From a virus, in IMG/VR virus record IMGVR_UViG_3300031951_000576, positions 1 to 36,600 of that record: a DNA stretch of 36,600 bases, one strand, 5' to 3'. Below are positions 1 to 5,843 of this stretch, piece by piece (the first letter of the stretch is position 1; every line of letters begins with the position of its first letter). Below the pieces are notes generated by a model that was given only the letters and a program-made list of their open reading frames with translations, searched no databases and was not told the DNA's origin. A program made the translations under genes and the position numbers.

Positions 1-178
1 CTTCCTCGTAGGTCATGCCCTGCGACTCCAGATTGGCGATGACCTTTTCGTAGTCGTAGGCGACGACCGGAATGCCGCCGAACGATTCGCAGACTCCGAT
101 GATGCAGTCGTCGAAGCCGTCCATCAGCAGGAGGTCTGGGTCGATATCGGACAGAAGTTCTCGGATAGTTCTTCTCAT
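1..178 (-). CDS. Conserved phage hypothetical protein, partial (C-terminus beyond left edge)
   Basis: The reading frame starts at ATG 178 and is still open at base 1, so only about 59 N-terminal residues are visible. The sequence holds LLLMDGFDDCIIGV and, later, VVAYDYEKVI followed by GMTYEE. I recall this DGF-D-x-I-G plus YDYEK pattern from many small phage proteins of unknown function, but I cannot assign an activity. The ATG overlaps the stop of the gene upstream (ATGA), which fits translational coupling in a tightly packed minus-strand operon. Confidence 0.75.
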   Translation of the reverse strand, partial: MRRTIRELLSDIDPDLLLMDGFDDCIIGVCESFGGIPVVAYDYEKVIANLESQGMTYEE

Positions 179-426
179 GGGTTAGCCTTCGTCCGCTCAG
201 GTATGGGATAAACATCGTAATCCTCGGGCATGTCCTTCGGCACGACGCGAAGTCTTCCTTGCGTGTACTCGTTGGGGTTGAGGTCTTTGGCCGCTTGCTC
301 CGCCTCCTTGCGCGTGGCGAAGATAACCGTCTCGTAACTGACCGTCCGCTGCTTCAGGTCGGCCCAGCCAATCGCGCCGCTGATCTGGACCTTGTAGCGC
401 GTCGGCGCGAAGAGATTGCGGCTCAT
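175..426 (-). CDS. Small hypothetical protein, paralogue of the 2298-2495 gene
   Basis: This is an 83-residue soluble protein without membrane segments. It has a RYKVQI strand near the N-terminus, then GWADL, FATRKEAEQAA and RVVPKDMPEDYDVY. The same series (RYK-x-Q, GW-x-x-L, TR-x-x-A, RIVP-x-x-VPE) occurs in the protein at 2298-2495, so the two look like diverged copies. No function is known to me. Its start overlaps the preceding stop (ATGA), and its own stop overlaps the next start. Confidence 0.7.
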   Translation of the reverse strand: MSRNLFAPTRYKVQISGAIGWADLKQRTVSYETVIFATRKEAEQAAKDLNPNEYTQGRLRVVPKDMPEDYDVYPIPERTKANP

Positions 427-659
427 TGGCCTACCTTTCCTTCCTGTTTATCCAATTCCTCAATCGCTCGCTGCAGATAGATGGCATGGTCGAGCGACTC
501 CTCCAGCGCATGCTGCAACCAGTCGCGAAGGGTCAGCGGATTGGCCTGCACGGTCGTGCCGTACTTCTCAATGCCCTGCATCTGCCGCTCTGCGATGAGC
601 TTGCAGACGCGATACTCGGTGCCGGTGAGGAGTTCAAACGGATCGTAGTCGCATCTCAT
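423..659 (-). CDS. Conserved phage hypothetical protein (KYG / WLQHALEE motif)
   Basis: About 78 residues. I chose the second ATG (659) because it forms an ATGA overlap with the upstream stop; an ATG at 665 is the alternative. The centre reads GIEKYGTTV, then NPLTLRDWLQHALEE and LDHAIYLQRAIEEL. This is a pattern I recall from many phage proteins; the acidic helices are loosely reminiscent of the MazG-like fold of nucleotide pyrophosphohydrolases. Activity is not established, and the similarity to MazG is only a guess from the helical Glu/Asp pattern. Confidence 0.7.
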   Translation of the reverse strand: MRCDYDPFELLTGTEYRVCKLIAERQMQGIEKYGTTVQANPLTLRDWLQHALEESLDHAIYLQRAIEELDKQEGKVGQ

Positions 660-961
660 TCGCATCCTCCGGTTCGGATCAGGGAAACGACCGTCTCCGC
701 ATCGTCGATGAGCATTCTGCGGCGATTGTCGCCGTCCGCCGTCGTGTCGCGGTACATCCGCGCGTAGAAAAGCGAGTCCTCAAGGATAGTCGCCGCGCAG
801 GATGCGTTGCGAAGTCGGTTCGCGGCCTCGCGAAGTACGGGCGAATGCATCAGGTACGCGAGTGATTCGAGTTTTTCGATCAGTTCCTTAAGCGGCATGG
901 TGCTAGCCTGAACAAGGGCTGTTTCGGAAAGGCTTTGGTAAAATGTTTCGCGGTCGATCAT
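656..961 (-). CDS. Hypothetical protein, helical, 101 aa
   Basis: The protein starts MIDRETFYQSL and is predicted by eye to be almost entirely helical, with repeated Leu/Ala and Arg/Glu residues and no membrane segment. I do not recognise a family. It sits in the coupled string of small minus-strand genes, with ATGA overlaps on both sides, and no Shine-Dalgarno site is seen before it. Confidence 0.6.
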   Translation of the reverse strand: MIDRETFYQSLSETALVQASTMPLKELIEKLESLAYLMHSPVLREAANRLRNASCAATILEDSLFYARMYRDTTADGDNRRRMLIDDAETVVSLIRTGGCE

Positions 962-1200
962 AGCGTCTCCAAGTCAGGGTTTCCCTCAAAGCGCGGCATG
1001 ATCCTGTCCCCGTCCTCACGCTCGATGATCAGTTCGAGAATCTGCTCTCCGTTCGCTGCGACGATTGAGCAGATGTGCTTGTCGTCGTCGTAGATGCTCA
1101 GCGGTTGCGCGCCGTGTTCCTGCACCTCGCCGTTGATGATTGCATTGAACAGGTCGATGATCGTTTGGGCGTTGGCTTTTGACTGAATGGTTAGTTTCAT
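958..1200 (-). CDS. Hypothetical protein, 80 aa
   Basis: I chose the start at 1200 (MKLTIQSKA) because it lies just after the stop of the upstream gene at 1205 and has an A-rich context (GTAAAAAT before ATG). A longer frame to 1320 would overlap the transglycosylase gene heavily. The sequence alternates strands and helices (NAQTIIDLFNAII, QILELIIEREDG). No recognised domain. Probably translated as part of the left-arm operon. Confidence 0.6.
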   Translation of the reverse strand: MKLTIQSKANAQTIIDLFNAIINGEVQEHGAQPLSIYDDDKHICSIVAANGEQILELIIEREDGDRIMPRFEGNPDLETL

Positions 1201-1204
1201 ATTT

Positions 1205-1573
1205 TTACCTGCGAGTTTCGTTTGTACCTGCGAGTGAAATATCCTGCTGCCGGTGAAGTTCGCGCATGACCCGTCGGCCATAGGCGCGCGTGGAGGATTT
1301 CTTAGCTCCTTTTGGCCCACCTTGCCAGATGCGAGCTAAAGATTCGTCGCTGAGGTTTTTGCCGTAGTGGCTGAGATAGGCGTTGGCGATAAACGTCGCG
1401 GTTGCGCGGTTGGTTACCTGCGAGTGAACGTAGTGTGTTCCCATGATTCGGTTCACGTCGCGCACGAGGATTGCGCGGATTTGCAACGCGCCAAGCTCGC
1501 CATGACGGCCTTTGGCTAGGTCGTTGCCGCCGGATTCGATCTGGATGAGAGCGGATAGAAGGAGTGGATGCAT
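1205..1573 (-). CDS. Lysozyme-like / soluble lytic transglycosylase domain protein
   Basis: A 122-residue single-domain protein. Near the N-terminus it has ALIQIESGGN, with the presumed catalytic Glu at residue 13, followed by GELGALQI at residues 25-32. Later come AYLSHYG and ARIWQGGP with a final YGRRVM. The E-S-G-G / G-x-L-Q-I / W-x-G-G-P set is typical of SLT-type (goose lysozyme-like) murein transglycosylases, which cleave the MurNAc-GlcNAc bond of peptidoglycan. There is no signal peptide, so release would need a holin, or the protein could be packaged in the virion. It lies among accessory genes on the strand opposite to the holin/spanin cassette at 11666-12336. Family call is fairly firm; the endolysin role is inferred. 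Confidence 0.75.
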   Translation of the reverse strand: MHPLLLSALIQIESGGNDLAKGRHGELGALQIRAILVRDVNRIMGTHYVHSQVTNRATATFIANAYLSHYGKNLSDESLARIWQGGPKGAKKSSTRAYGRRVMRELHRQQDISLAGTNETRR

Positions 1574-1594
1574 GATTTGATGCGTTCTGACGGT

Positions 1595-1777
1595 TTATTC
1601 GTTCGATTTAAGTTCCTCGATGAGTTTGTTCCACTCGCTCACACGCTGGCGAGCCTGCTCAATCGCAAACCCCCATTCCTGCTCCTCGCGCCACATTCCG
1701 CGCACAACCTGCGGTCTGATGCCAAGATCATGCAGGCGCACCATCTCGCATAAAATCTCAATCGTACTCATGCTCAT
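1595..1777 (-). CDS. Small hypothetical helical protein, 60 aa
   Basis: The start MSMSTIEILCEM at 1777 is chosen because this ATG overlaps the upstream stop (ATGA). The protein is rich in Arg, Glu and Trp with a likely two-helix layout (MVRLHDLGIRPQ, then EQARQRVSEWNKLIEELK). No family recognised. It follows the 1774-2034 gene directly and is read in the same coupled operon. Confidence 0.5.
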   Translation of the reverse strand: MSMSTIEILCEMVRLHDLGIRPQVVRGMWREEQEWGFAIEQARQRVSEWNKLIEELKSNE

Positions 1778-2034
1778 TTCCCTCTCGCGTTGGCGATACA
1801 ATCGCGCGCATAGCTTAGATCCTCATCGTCGGCCATTGGGTGAACCAGTCGTTCAAGCGCGAGGAGAAGATCCGGGGCTGCGGCGATAAGGCGAGCATTG
1901 GCCACGGTTTCTTCGTATCCTAACGATGAGCCACGAAGTCCAGCTATCTGCTCACCAAGCGGTCCGTAAATGATTGGTCCGGGCTGAAGTCCAAGACGCC
2001 AAGGTCCGGGGGTGAATTGGTTTAATGGATTCAT
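1774..2034 (-). CDS. Conserved phage hypothetical protein (TPGPW / ANARLIAAAPDLL)
   Basis: An 86-residue protein with FTPGPWRL at the N-terminus and ANARLIAAAPDLLLALERLV in the middle, ending AIANARGK-like (CIANARGK). Proteins with TPGPW followed by NARLIAAAPDLL are very common in phages and prophages, but their function is unknown. The ATG at 2034 follows a GCGCGCGAAATT leader, a sequence that recurs before the 2298-2495 gene. No Shine-Dalgarno site. Confidence 0.75.
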   Translation of the reverse strand: MNPLNQFTPGPWRLGLQPGPIIYGPLGEQIAGLRGSSLGYEETVANARLIAAAPDLLLALERLVHPMADDEDLSYARDCIANARGK

Positions 2035-2055
2035 AATTTCGCGCGCGGTAGTTTT

Positions 2056-2301
2056 CTAGTGGCTCTTCAAACAACGTTTGCATTGGGGAATTAGCCCAAC
2101 GCTTCCGCTTGGCTTTCCGCAACGGATACACGGCCTTCCTTTTGCTCTAGCTTTCGCGGGATTCAATTTGAGCTTTCCGCTCCTTTGCATTGCTGCAATT
2201 TGCGCCCAAGAATAACCAAGGCAGGTTTCTTCCTGTCTCTTTTCGAGGTACAGCTTTGCTTCTTCAACGCTCATTCCTTTGTTCGGCTCTTGGTTGTTCA
2301 T
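2056..2301 (-). CDS. Small zinc-ribbon-like hypothetical protein
   Basis: An 81-residue basic protein. Its C-terminal third holds CIRCGKP...QCKRCLKSH, i.e. two C-x2-C pairs about 14 residues apart, a spacing suited to one zinc ion. An additional Cys is in the N-terminal half. Lys/Arg-rich stretches between suggest nucleic acid binding, but that is inference. The start overlaps the upstream stop (ATGA). Confidence 0.65.
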   Translation of the reverse strand: MNNQEPNKGMSVEEAKLYLEKRQEETCLGYSWAQIAAMQRSGKLKLNPAKARAKGRPCIRCGKPSGSVGLIPQCKRCLKSH

Positions 2302-2495
2302 GCGTAGATGTTTTCGGTTTCGGGGACGTTTGCGGGGACGATGCGAGTGGATTCCAATAGTTCTGCGAATTCCTCAACTGCGCCGACGGCATCCATGCGC
2401 GTCGGGTAGAAGCAGGTTTTATAAGGTCCGCCGTCGCTCGATTCGCGGAGGTTTGACCAGCCGTTTGGCGTTTCTAATTGGATTTTGTATCTCAT
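2298..2495 (-). CDS. Small hypothetical protein, paralogue of the 175-426 gene
   Basis: A 65-residue protein starting MRYKIQLETPNGW. The start at 2495 is preceded by the recurring leader TACGCGCGCGAAATT. It shares RYK-x-Q, GW-x-x-L, a TR-x-x-A helix and a (I/V)VP-x-x-(V/M)PE tail with the gene at 175-426. The two copies differ in loop length, as expected for an old duplication within the same arm. No function known. Confidence 0.7.
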   Translation of the reverse strand: MRYKIQLETPNGWSNLRESSDGGPYKTCFYPTRMDAVGAVEEFAELLESTRIVPANVPETENIYA

Positions 2496-2515
2496 AATTT
2501 CGCGCGCGTAGGGTT

Positions 2516-2770
2516 TTAAAGAGCGGCAGTCCAGTTGTCGGCAATCCAATTCCAGACTTCCTGCGCGGAGTCTTCGTGGATGGAATGAACGCCTCCGCCG
2601 CGTGGGGTTTGCGTCCGCTCGAAAGCAAGGTCAAGGCGCGCGCCGAATTCAGCGCGGATCATGGATTCCATCCGGTCGAGGATGTTTGGCAAATCGTCAA
2701 CCTCGTTGGCGGTGCTGCCCCAATACTGAGGATCGGCGGGGAGTTGGATTAGGACTTCGTTTTTGTTCAT
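2516..2770 (-). CDS. Hypothetical protein, 84 aa
   Basis: The start MNKNEVLIQLPAD at 2770 is chosen because it follows an ATCC-ATG leader like its neighbours; the open frame itself runs further upstream. The protein is acidic with aromatic residues near the end (EVWNWIADNW). It has no recognisable domain. The 83 bases upstream to the next gene hold another CGCGCGC element. Confidence 0.55.
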   Translation of the reverse strand: MNKNEVLIQLPADPQYWGSTANEVDDLPNILDRMESMIRAEFGARLDLAFERTQTPRGGGVHSIHEDSAQEVWNWIADNWTAAL

Positions 2771-2853
2771 GGATTCGGATTGGTTGCGGATAGGTGGCCT
2801 ACCCTTTCGCGTCACCAGTTGCCCGGTGGCGCGCGTAGGATGGGTCGATCTAA

Positions 2854-3060
2854 TCAGTCCAGACTGTCCCAAAGAGGTTGCAAGGTTGTCTGGCCTGAAT
2901 AGTGGACCGTGTAACGCGGAGGATTGGCAACGCCAGTCTCGCGCCAAAGGTCTAATTGCTGGCGCGCATAGGCGATAGCGTCATCTTGGGTTTTCGCCCA
3001 ATGCACAAGCTGAGGTTTCGAGCCTCTCGCGAGAGAGGTTTGCATGACGTAGTAGTTCAT
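2854..3060 (-). CDS. Hypothetical protein, 68 aa
   Basis: Starts MNYYVMQTSLARG at 3060 behind a CCCCGCGCATCC leader. Residues 25-36 read DDAIAYARQQLD, like the helix seen in small phage proteins that begin with a YYV strand. No domain can be named. It is separated from its neighbours by short gaps carrying repeated leader sequences rather than by ATGA overlaps. Confidence 0.55.
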   Translation of the reverse strand: MNYYVMQTSLARGSKPQLVHWAKTQDDAIAYARQQLDLWRETGVANPPRYTVHYSGQTTLQPLWDSLD

Positions 3061-3074
3061 GGATGCGCGGGGAA

Positions 3075-3356
3075 TTAGCGGCTCAATTCGAAGGTAATTA
3101 GCTTGTAGCCTTTGCGCGGCTCAATTGTCGCGCTGATTTTGTCGCGTGAATCGCGGAAAAGCTGATTCCATTCGACCTTGTCCCGGAATGATCCGTTGCC
3201 GATTTTGAGCGAGACATTGCGCGGCATTTCATGCGTCAAAATTTCGACACGCTGAAATTGAGAAAGAGCCGACCGACTTAGAAACGCGGGAATGGAATCG
3301 CCAAAACCATTCCAAAATTGGTCGGACATGTCGCGGATGATTGCTGTGGCTTTCAT
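3075..3356 (-). CDS. Hypothetical protein, 93 aa
   Basis: I prefer the start at 3356 (MKATAIIRDMSDQF), because the bases before it (TATCCTACGCGCGCACCC) match the leader repeats of neighbouring genes. A start at 3380 would give an ATGA overlap with the upstream stop and cannot be excluded. The C-terminal half alternates Lys/Arg and hydrophobic residues. No family recognised. Confidence 0.55.
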   Translation of the reverse strand: MKATAIIRDMSDQFWNGFGDSIPAFLSRSALSQFQRVEILTHEMPRNVSLKIGNGSFRDKVEWNQLFRDSRDKISATIEPRKGYKLITFELSR

Positions 3357-3376
3357 GGGTGCGCGCGTAGGATAGG

Positions 3377-3541
3377 TCATTCTGTCCGCTTCGCTCTCTC
3401 GATTATCTCGCGCGCGTCAGCCGCGCAGCGTTTAAGACTATCTAACATGAAGACTATCTCTCGCGGATTGATTGATACCTTGCGGAGCAAAAACTCCGCA
3501 TCTTCTAATGCCGTAAGCAATTCAAATTCGATGGGTTTCAT
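3377..3541 (-). CDS. Small hypothetical helical protein, 54 aa
   Basis: A short frame starting MKPIEFELLTALEDAEF at 3541 and ending RAKRTE. It is preceded by CCCCGCGCATCC, the same leader as the gene starting at 3060, which supports it as a real gene despite its length. By eye it forms two amphipathic helices. The function is unknown. Confidence 0.55.
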   Translation of the reverse strand: MKPIEFELLTALEDAEFLLRKVSINPREIVFMLDSLKRCAADAREIIERAKRTE

Positions 3542-3558
3542 GGATGCGCGGGGATAGG

Positions 3559-3867
3559 TTAGAACAACTGAATGACGATTCCGCTTTGGAATTCGACGAC
3601 TTGGGTTTGCTCCCGTAACCAGTCAATCGCGTCGGATTCATTGTCGAAATTCTGGCCATATTCCTTGGACGCGGAGATTGCTGAGGGATGTTCGGCGAAT
3701 TCGCAGCAAATGCCGATTGGGTCAAGTTCAAGTTCAAAGCAGGTTGACTTTTCGTAGTCTTCCAAATGCGCGAATAAGGCGCGACGAGCGTTGACGCTGA
3801 ATTGAGTTTCGCGGCCAGCGTGGCGGAATGCTTCGATGAATTGGTACTCGGTAATGGTTTGCTTCAT
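3559..3867 (-). CDS. Conserved hypothetical protein (ITEYQFIEAF ... CCEF family)
   Basis: A 102-residue acidic protein: ITEYQFIEAF at the N-terminus, ARRALFAHLEDYE in the middle, then ELELDPIGICCEFAEH and a final GIVIQLF. This layout, with ALF-x-x-L-E-x-Y-E, a LD-x-I-x-x-CCE-(F/Y) strand and a hydrophobic (V/I)IQ-F tail, matches a widespread family of small acidic proteins of phages and plasmids with unknown function. The start at 3867 follows AAAATCCC. The 73 bases upstream hold no convincing gene. Confidence 0.75.
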   Translation of the reverse strand: MKQTITEYQFIEAFRHAGRETQFSVNARRALFAHLEDYEKSTCFELELDPIGICCEFAEHPSAISASKEYGQNFDNESDAIDWLREQTQVVEFQSGIVIQLF

Positions 3868-3940
3868 GGGATTTTATGCTTTTGATTCGGGCTTGATTAC
3901 CCGCCGGAGGCTACGGTTTCCCATAACCTCGCGCGGGGAA

Positions 3941-4276
3941 TCAGGCGACGGCCTTGGAAATCAGAACTTCATGCTCTGGTTCATGCGAGGACGGCCATTT
4001 CGGAAGCGGGGCATCCTGATTCGTGTGGTGCCGAAATGCCCAGACTTCATGCTGGCATTTCGCGTCACGCTCACATGTTGCGTAACCTGAAATGCGCTTC
4101 CCGTTGATTCGAACCGAAGCGGGGATGCTGAAATATGTGTCCGCAGTTTCGGCCATTTCAGCGGCACGAATGACGCCATCAGAGCAAAGGAGCCGATGGC
4201 CGTTCCGGGGATGAAGTCCCCAAGGATAGGAACGGGAAACGTGAGTCTTTCCAAGTGTGTTTTTCGTGATGTTCAT
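3941..4276 (-). CDS. Conserved phage hypothetical protein, 111 aa
   Basis: The protein has RLLCSDGVIRAAEMAETADTYFSIPASVRING followed by KRISGYATCERD, written here in parts as LLCSDGVIRAA, TADTYFSIPASVR and GKRISGYAT. I recall this pattern from phage proteins of unknown role. A competing open frame covers the same bases, but this frame has the family-like sequence. The start at 4276 is directly preceded by five ATCCC units, an unusual tandem-repeat leader. Confidence 0.7.
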   Translation of the reverse strand: MNITKNTLGKTHVSRSYPWGLHPRNGHRLLCSDGVIRAAEMAETADTYFSIPASVRINGKRISGYATCERDAKCQHEVWAFRHHTNQDAPLPKWPSSHEPEHEVLISKAVA

Positions 4277-4301
4277 GGGATGGGATGGGATGGGATGGGA
4301 T
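4277..4301. repeat. Tandem repeat, five GGGAT units (ATCCC on the coding strand)
   Basis: Five perfect 5-base units lie between the stop of the gene at 4301-4543 and the ATG of the gene at 3941-4276. They fill the whole leader of that gene, and the last unit overlaps the upstream stop codon by one base. The unit resembles the ATCC found just before the start codons of neighbouring genes, so the array may have grown from it by slippage. Confidence 0.9.
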
Positions 4302-4543
4302 TAGCGCGCAAGGATTGCCGGAGTTTCGACTTCGCGAACGGAAAGAATAAACCCCTTGCCGGTCGGAACGGTTAAGACTTCGCCGTTGAACAATTCAACG
4401 TGCAACTGCCCCGGCTCTAAAGACTTCGCCCATGCCTTGACCGGCTCCGGAGAATTGCCGGAAACGTAATGGGACGATTGATTGATTCCCCGATAGGTTC
4501 GGCGGAGTTTCGATTGCGGGGCGAGGTAGCAGACTGGCTTCAT
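4301..4543 (-). CDS. Hypothetical protein, 80 aa
   Basis: Starts MKPVCYLAPQSKLRR at 4543, chosen because it follows a leader with three AATCCA copies and ends AAAATCCA-ATG, like the 4615-4896 gene. The C-terminal half contains ELFNGEVLTVPTGKGFILSV, a beta-rich segment. No known domain. The other two frames over this stretch lack family-like sequence. Confidence 0.55.
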   Translation of the reverse strand: MKPVCYLAPQSKLRRTYRGINQSSHYVSGNSPEPVKAWAKSLEPGQLHVELFNGEVLTVPTGKGFILSVREVETPAILAR

Positions 4544-4614
4544 TGGATTTTGGATTGATTGGATTTTGACTGACGAATGCTGGCTTCCGTTTCCGAAAGC
4601 CAGTTGTTCGGCAT

Positions 4615-4896
4615 TCAAGCCAGATAGTTTCCTTCGTCGCCTTCCGTTGCTTCGATGTAGTCCAGCGCGGTAACAAGTCTGGACGGTTCTGAACCGTGAA
4701 CCGTTGCCCACGCTTTCCGATAGTCTGGATGCATGATGCCGATGGAATAACCGAGAGACTTGAGAGCGTAGAAATAAGCTCTTTGGTAGTTTCCTTCGTC
4801 ATGATGGCGAATTGCATCGGCAAGGTTGAGGCGGGCCGATGATTCCATCGCTGCACCGTTGCCGATATGTTTTCTGGCGGTTTGGATTAAATTCAT
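4615..4896 (-). CDS. Conserved phage-type hypothetical protein, 93 aa
   Basis: Helical protein with MESSARLNLADAIRHHDEG, then AYFYALKSLGYSIGIMHPDY. The S-A-R-x-x-L-A-D-A and ALKSL-x-YS-x-GI-x-HPDY motifs suggest a compact helical bundle that I associate with small phage proteins of unknown function. The start at 4896 follows CAATCCAAAATCCC, closely matching the leader at 4543. Confidence 0.65.
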   Translation of the reverse strand: MNLIQTARKHIGNGAAMESSARLNLADAIRHHDEGNYQRAYFYALKSLGYSIGIMHPDYRKAWATVHGSEPSRLVTALDYIEATEGDEGNYLA

Positions 4897-4914
4897 GGGA
4901 TTTTGGATTGAGGG

Positions 4915-5019
4915 TTAGAACTGGGAAGCGAAGAAAACGAAGAAAAAGGCGAAGCCCAAGGCAACGTAGGCAATGGCAATGGCAAGGAAGGAGAGGAGTT
5001 TTTGAAGCGCGGATTTCAT
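4915..5019 (-). CDS. Very small membrane protein, 34 aa
   Basis: The frame begins MKSALQKLLSF and then consists almost wholly of hydrophobic residues (AIAIAYVALGFAFFFVFF), forming one membrane span, and ends ASQF. A positively charged N-terminus suggests an N-in orientation. It is the first gene of the left minus-strand arm next to the divergent control region, so it would be transcribed early from that promoter. Function unknown; a role at the host inner membrane is inference only. Confidence 0.5.
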   Translation of the reverse strand: MKSALQKLLSFLAIAIAYVALGFAFFFVFFASQF

Positions 5020-5205
5020 TGGTGAGGACAGACTAGGGTGGAGGGTGGAAAACGTCAAAGAAAAAGTTTGAAAAAGTTTTAATGGAAGGGAAAACGAGGG
5101 GATTTCCTTAGGAAAACGAGGGAAAACGGAGGGCAACTAGACAGTGTCTAGATCTAGAAATCCGATTCCTTGCGGGATTCCTTGCCAGTCCGTACGGTGT
5201 CGGAA
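5020..5205. promoter_or_regulatory. Divergent control region with iteron-like repeats (candidate origin or switch)
   Basis: This gene-free gap separates the left minus-strand arm from the rightward morphogenesis genes. It holds four copies of GGAAAACG (5047, 5089, 5111, 5121), the last three followed by GAGG/AGGG, two adjacent 9-base copies of AAAAAGTTT (about 5061 and 5071), a perfect palindrome TTTCCTTAGGAAA at 5103-5115, and the overlapping palindromes at 5137-5158. Such a cluster of direct and inverted repeats is typical of replication origins and of phage operators. I cannot point to a convincing -35/-10 pair. Confidence 0.55.
5137..5158. promoter_or_regulatory. Two overlapping palindromes, probable operator
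   Basis: CTAGACAGTGTCTAG (5137-5151) is an inverted repeat of 7 bases around one central base, and TCTAGATCTAGA (5147-5158) is a perfect 12-base palindrome overlapping it. The pair lies 48 bases before the TerS-like gene. A dimeric repressor or activator could bind here; no repressor gene is visible in this window. Confidence 0.5.
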
Positions 5206-5667
5206 ATGAGAATGCCGAAGGAAGTCTGGCAGAAAGCCTGTAGCCTGTACCTTGCGGGAATGGAATGGGACGCAATTGCAGACAAGTTAAAGGTGAACAA
5301 AACGACACTTTGCAAACGTGCTAGCCTTGAGGGTGTCACGAAAGTAAGAAAGGAGATGAAAGCTGAATTTCCTTCTGAAATTTCTGTAAAGACAGAAAAG
5401 AGCTTAGAAGCTCTCTCCGCTTTGGTTCGAAGCAAGCTCGCCGCAGATGCTGCCAGCACCTTGGAAAGGATCGAAACGTATGACTTGGAAGGATTGAAGG
5501 ATGAAGGATTGCGCGAAACGATCCTTGCAAGTGTTGCGAAACGTAGCGCGCTGACATTCGGCTGGAGCGAAACGGGAGAGCAAGCCAGCGTTTCAATCAA
5601 TTTACTCGGTTCAATGCCTGACCGATCGGTTGAATTGAACGTCACAAGCGAACAGCCGAAAGAGTGA
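5206..5667 (+). CDS. Helix-turn-helix protein, probable terminase small subunit
   Basis: About 153 residues. Starts are possible at ATG 5206 or ATG 5212; frames further upstream use only TTG or GTG. The N-terminal 40 residues form a helix-turn-helix: VWQKACSLYLAGMEWDAIAD then KLKVNKTTLCKRASLEG. The rest is helical with many Glu/Lys residues (LRSKLAADA-like SKLAADAASTLERI), ending in a polar tail. This layout, an HTH followed by a helical oligomerisation region, is that of small terminase subunits, which bind the packaging site and load TerL. It lies apart from TerL (minus strand, 21031-22710), which is unusual. A plain transcription regulator is the main alternative. Confidence 0.5.
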   Translation: MRMPKEVWQKACSLYLAGMEWDAIADKLKVNKTTLCKRASLEGVTKVRKEMKAEFPSEISVKTEKSLEALSALVRSKLAADAASTLERIETYDLEGLKDEGLRETILASVAKRSALTFGWSETGEQASVSINLLGSMPDRSVELNVTSEQPKE

Positions 5668-5695
5668 ACATAACAGTGATTGTGCGACGCTAGGC

Positions 5696-5725
5696 GACTA
5701 ATGGACAGGATAAGGTTGACTAATG
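5696..5725. repeat. Direct repeat GACTAATG x2, 22 bases apart
   Basis: GACTAATG occurs at 5696-5703 and 5718-5725. The spacing of 22 bases places both copies on the same face of the helix, which suits a protein-binding site. It lies in the gap between the TerS-like gene and the nuclease gene and could serve transcription control or terminase recognition. Confidence 0.4.
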
Positions 5726-5765
5726 ATAAAAAAGGATTGTTTTTCCTAGGATTGGCACAAATTAT

Positions 5766-5829
5766 GAGGGGGAACCTGGCACCCCCTTTGCGGGTGGGCT
5801 TCGTTTACGATACCCCCCTCAAAAATTTT
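5766..5829 (+). terminator. G/C-run hairpins ending in AAAAATTTT, structured leader or terminator
   Basis: GAGGGGG at 5766-5772 can pair with CCCCCTC at 5814-5820, directly before AAAAATTTTC. The same G run can pair instead with CCCCC at 5782-5786, followed by TTT. Two mutually exclusive hairpins just upstream of the nuclease gene could end TerS transcription or control the next gene. Only the base pairing is seen; function is inferred. Confidence 0.45.
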
Positions 5830-5843
5830 CCGACTTTTTGACC

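Noticed and set aside
3874-3924. Sixteen-codon frame with GAGG before its ATG in the 3868-3940 gap
   Set aside because: Too short and without supporting similarity; it may be a leader peptide, but nothing in the sequence shows this.
3961-4254. Alternative minus-strand frame overlapping the 3941-4276 gene
   Set aside because: The other frame has the conserved LLCSDG and TADTYFSIPASVR pattern; this one does not.
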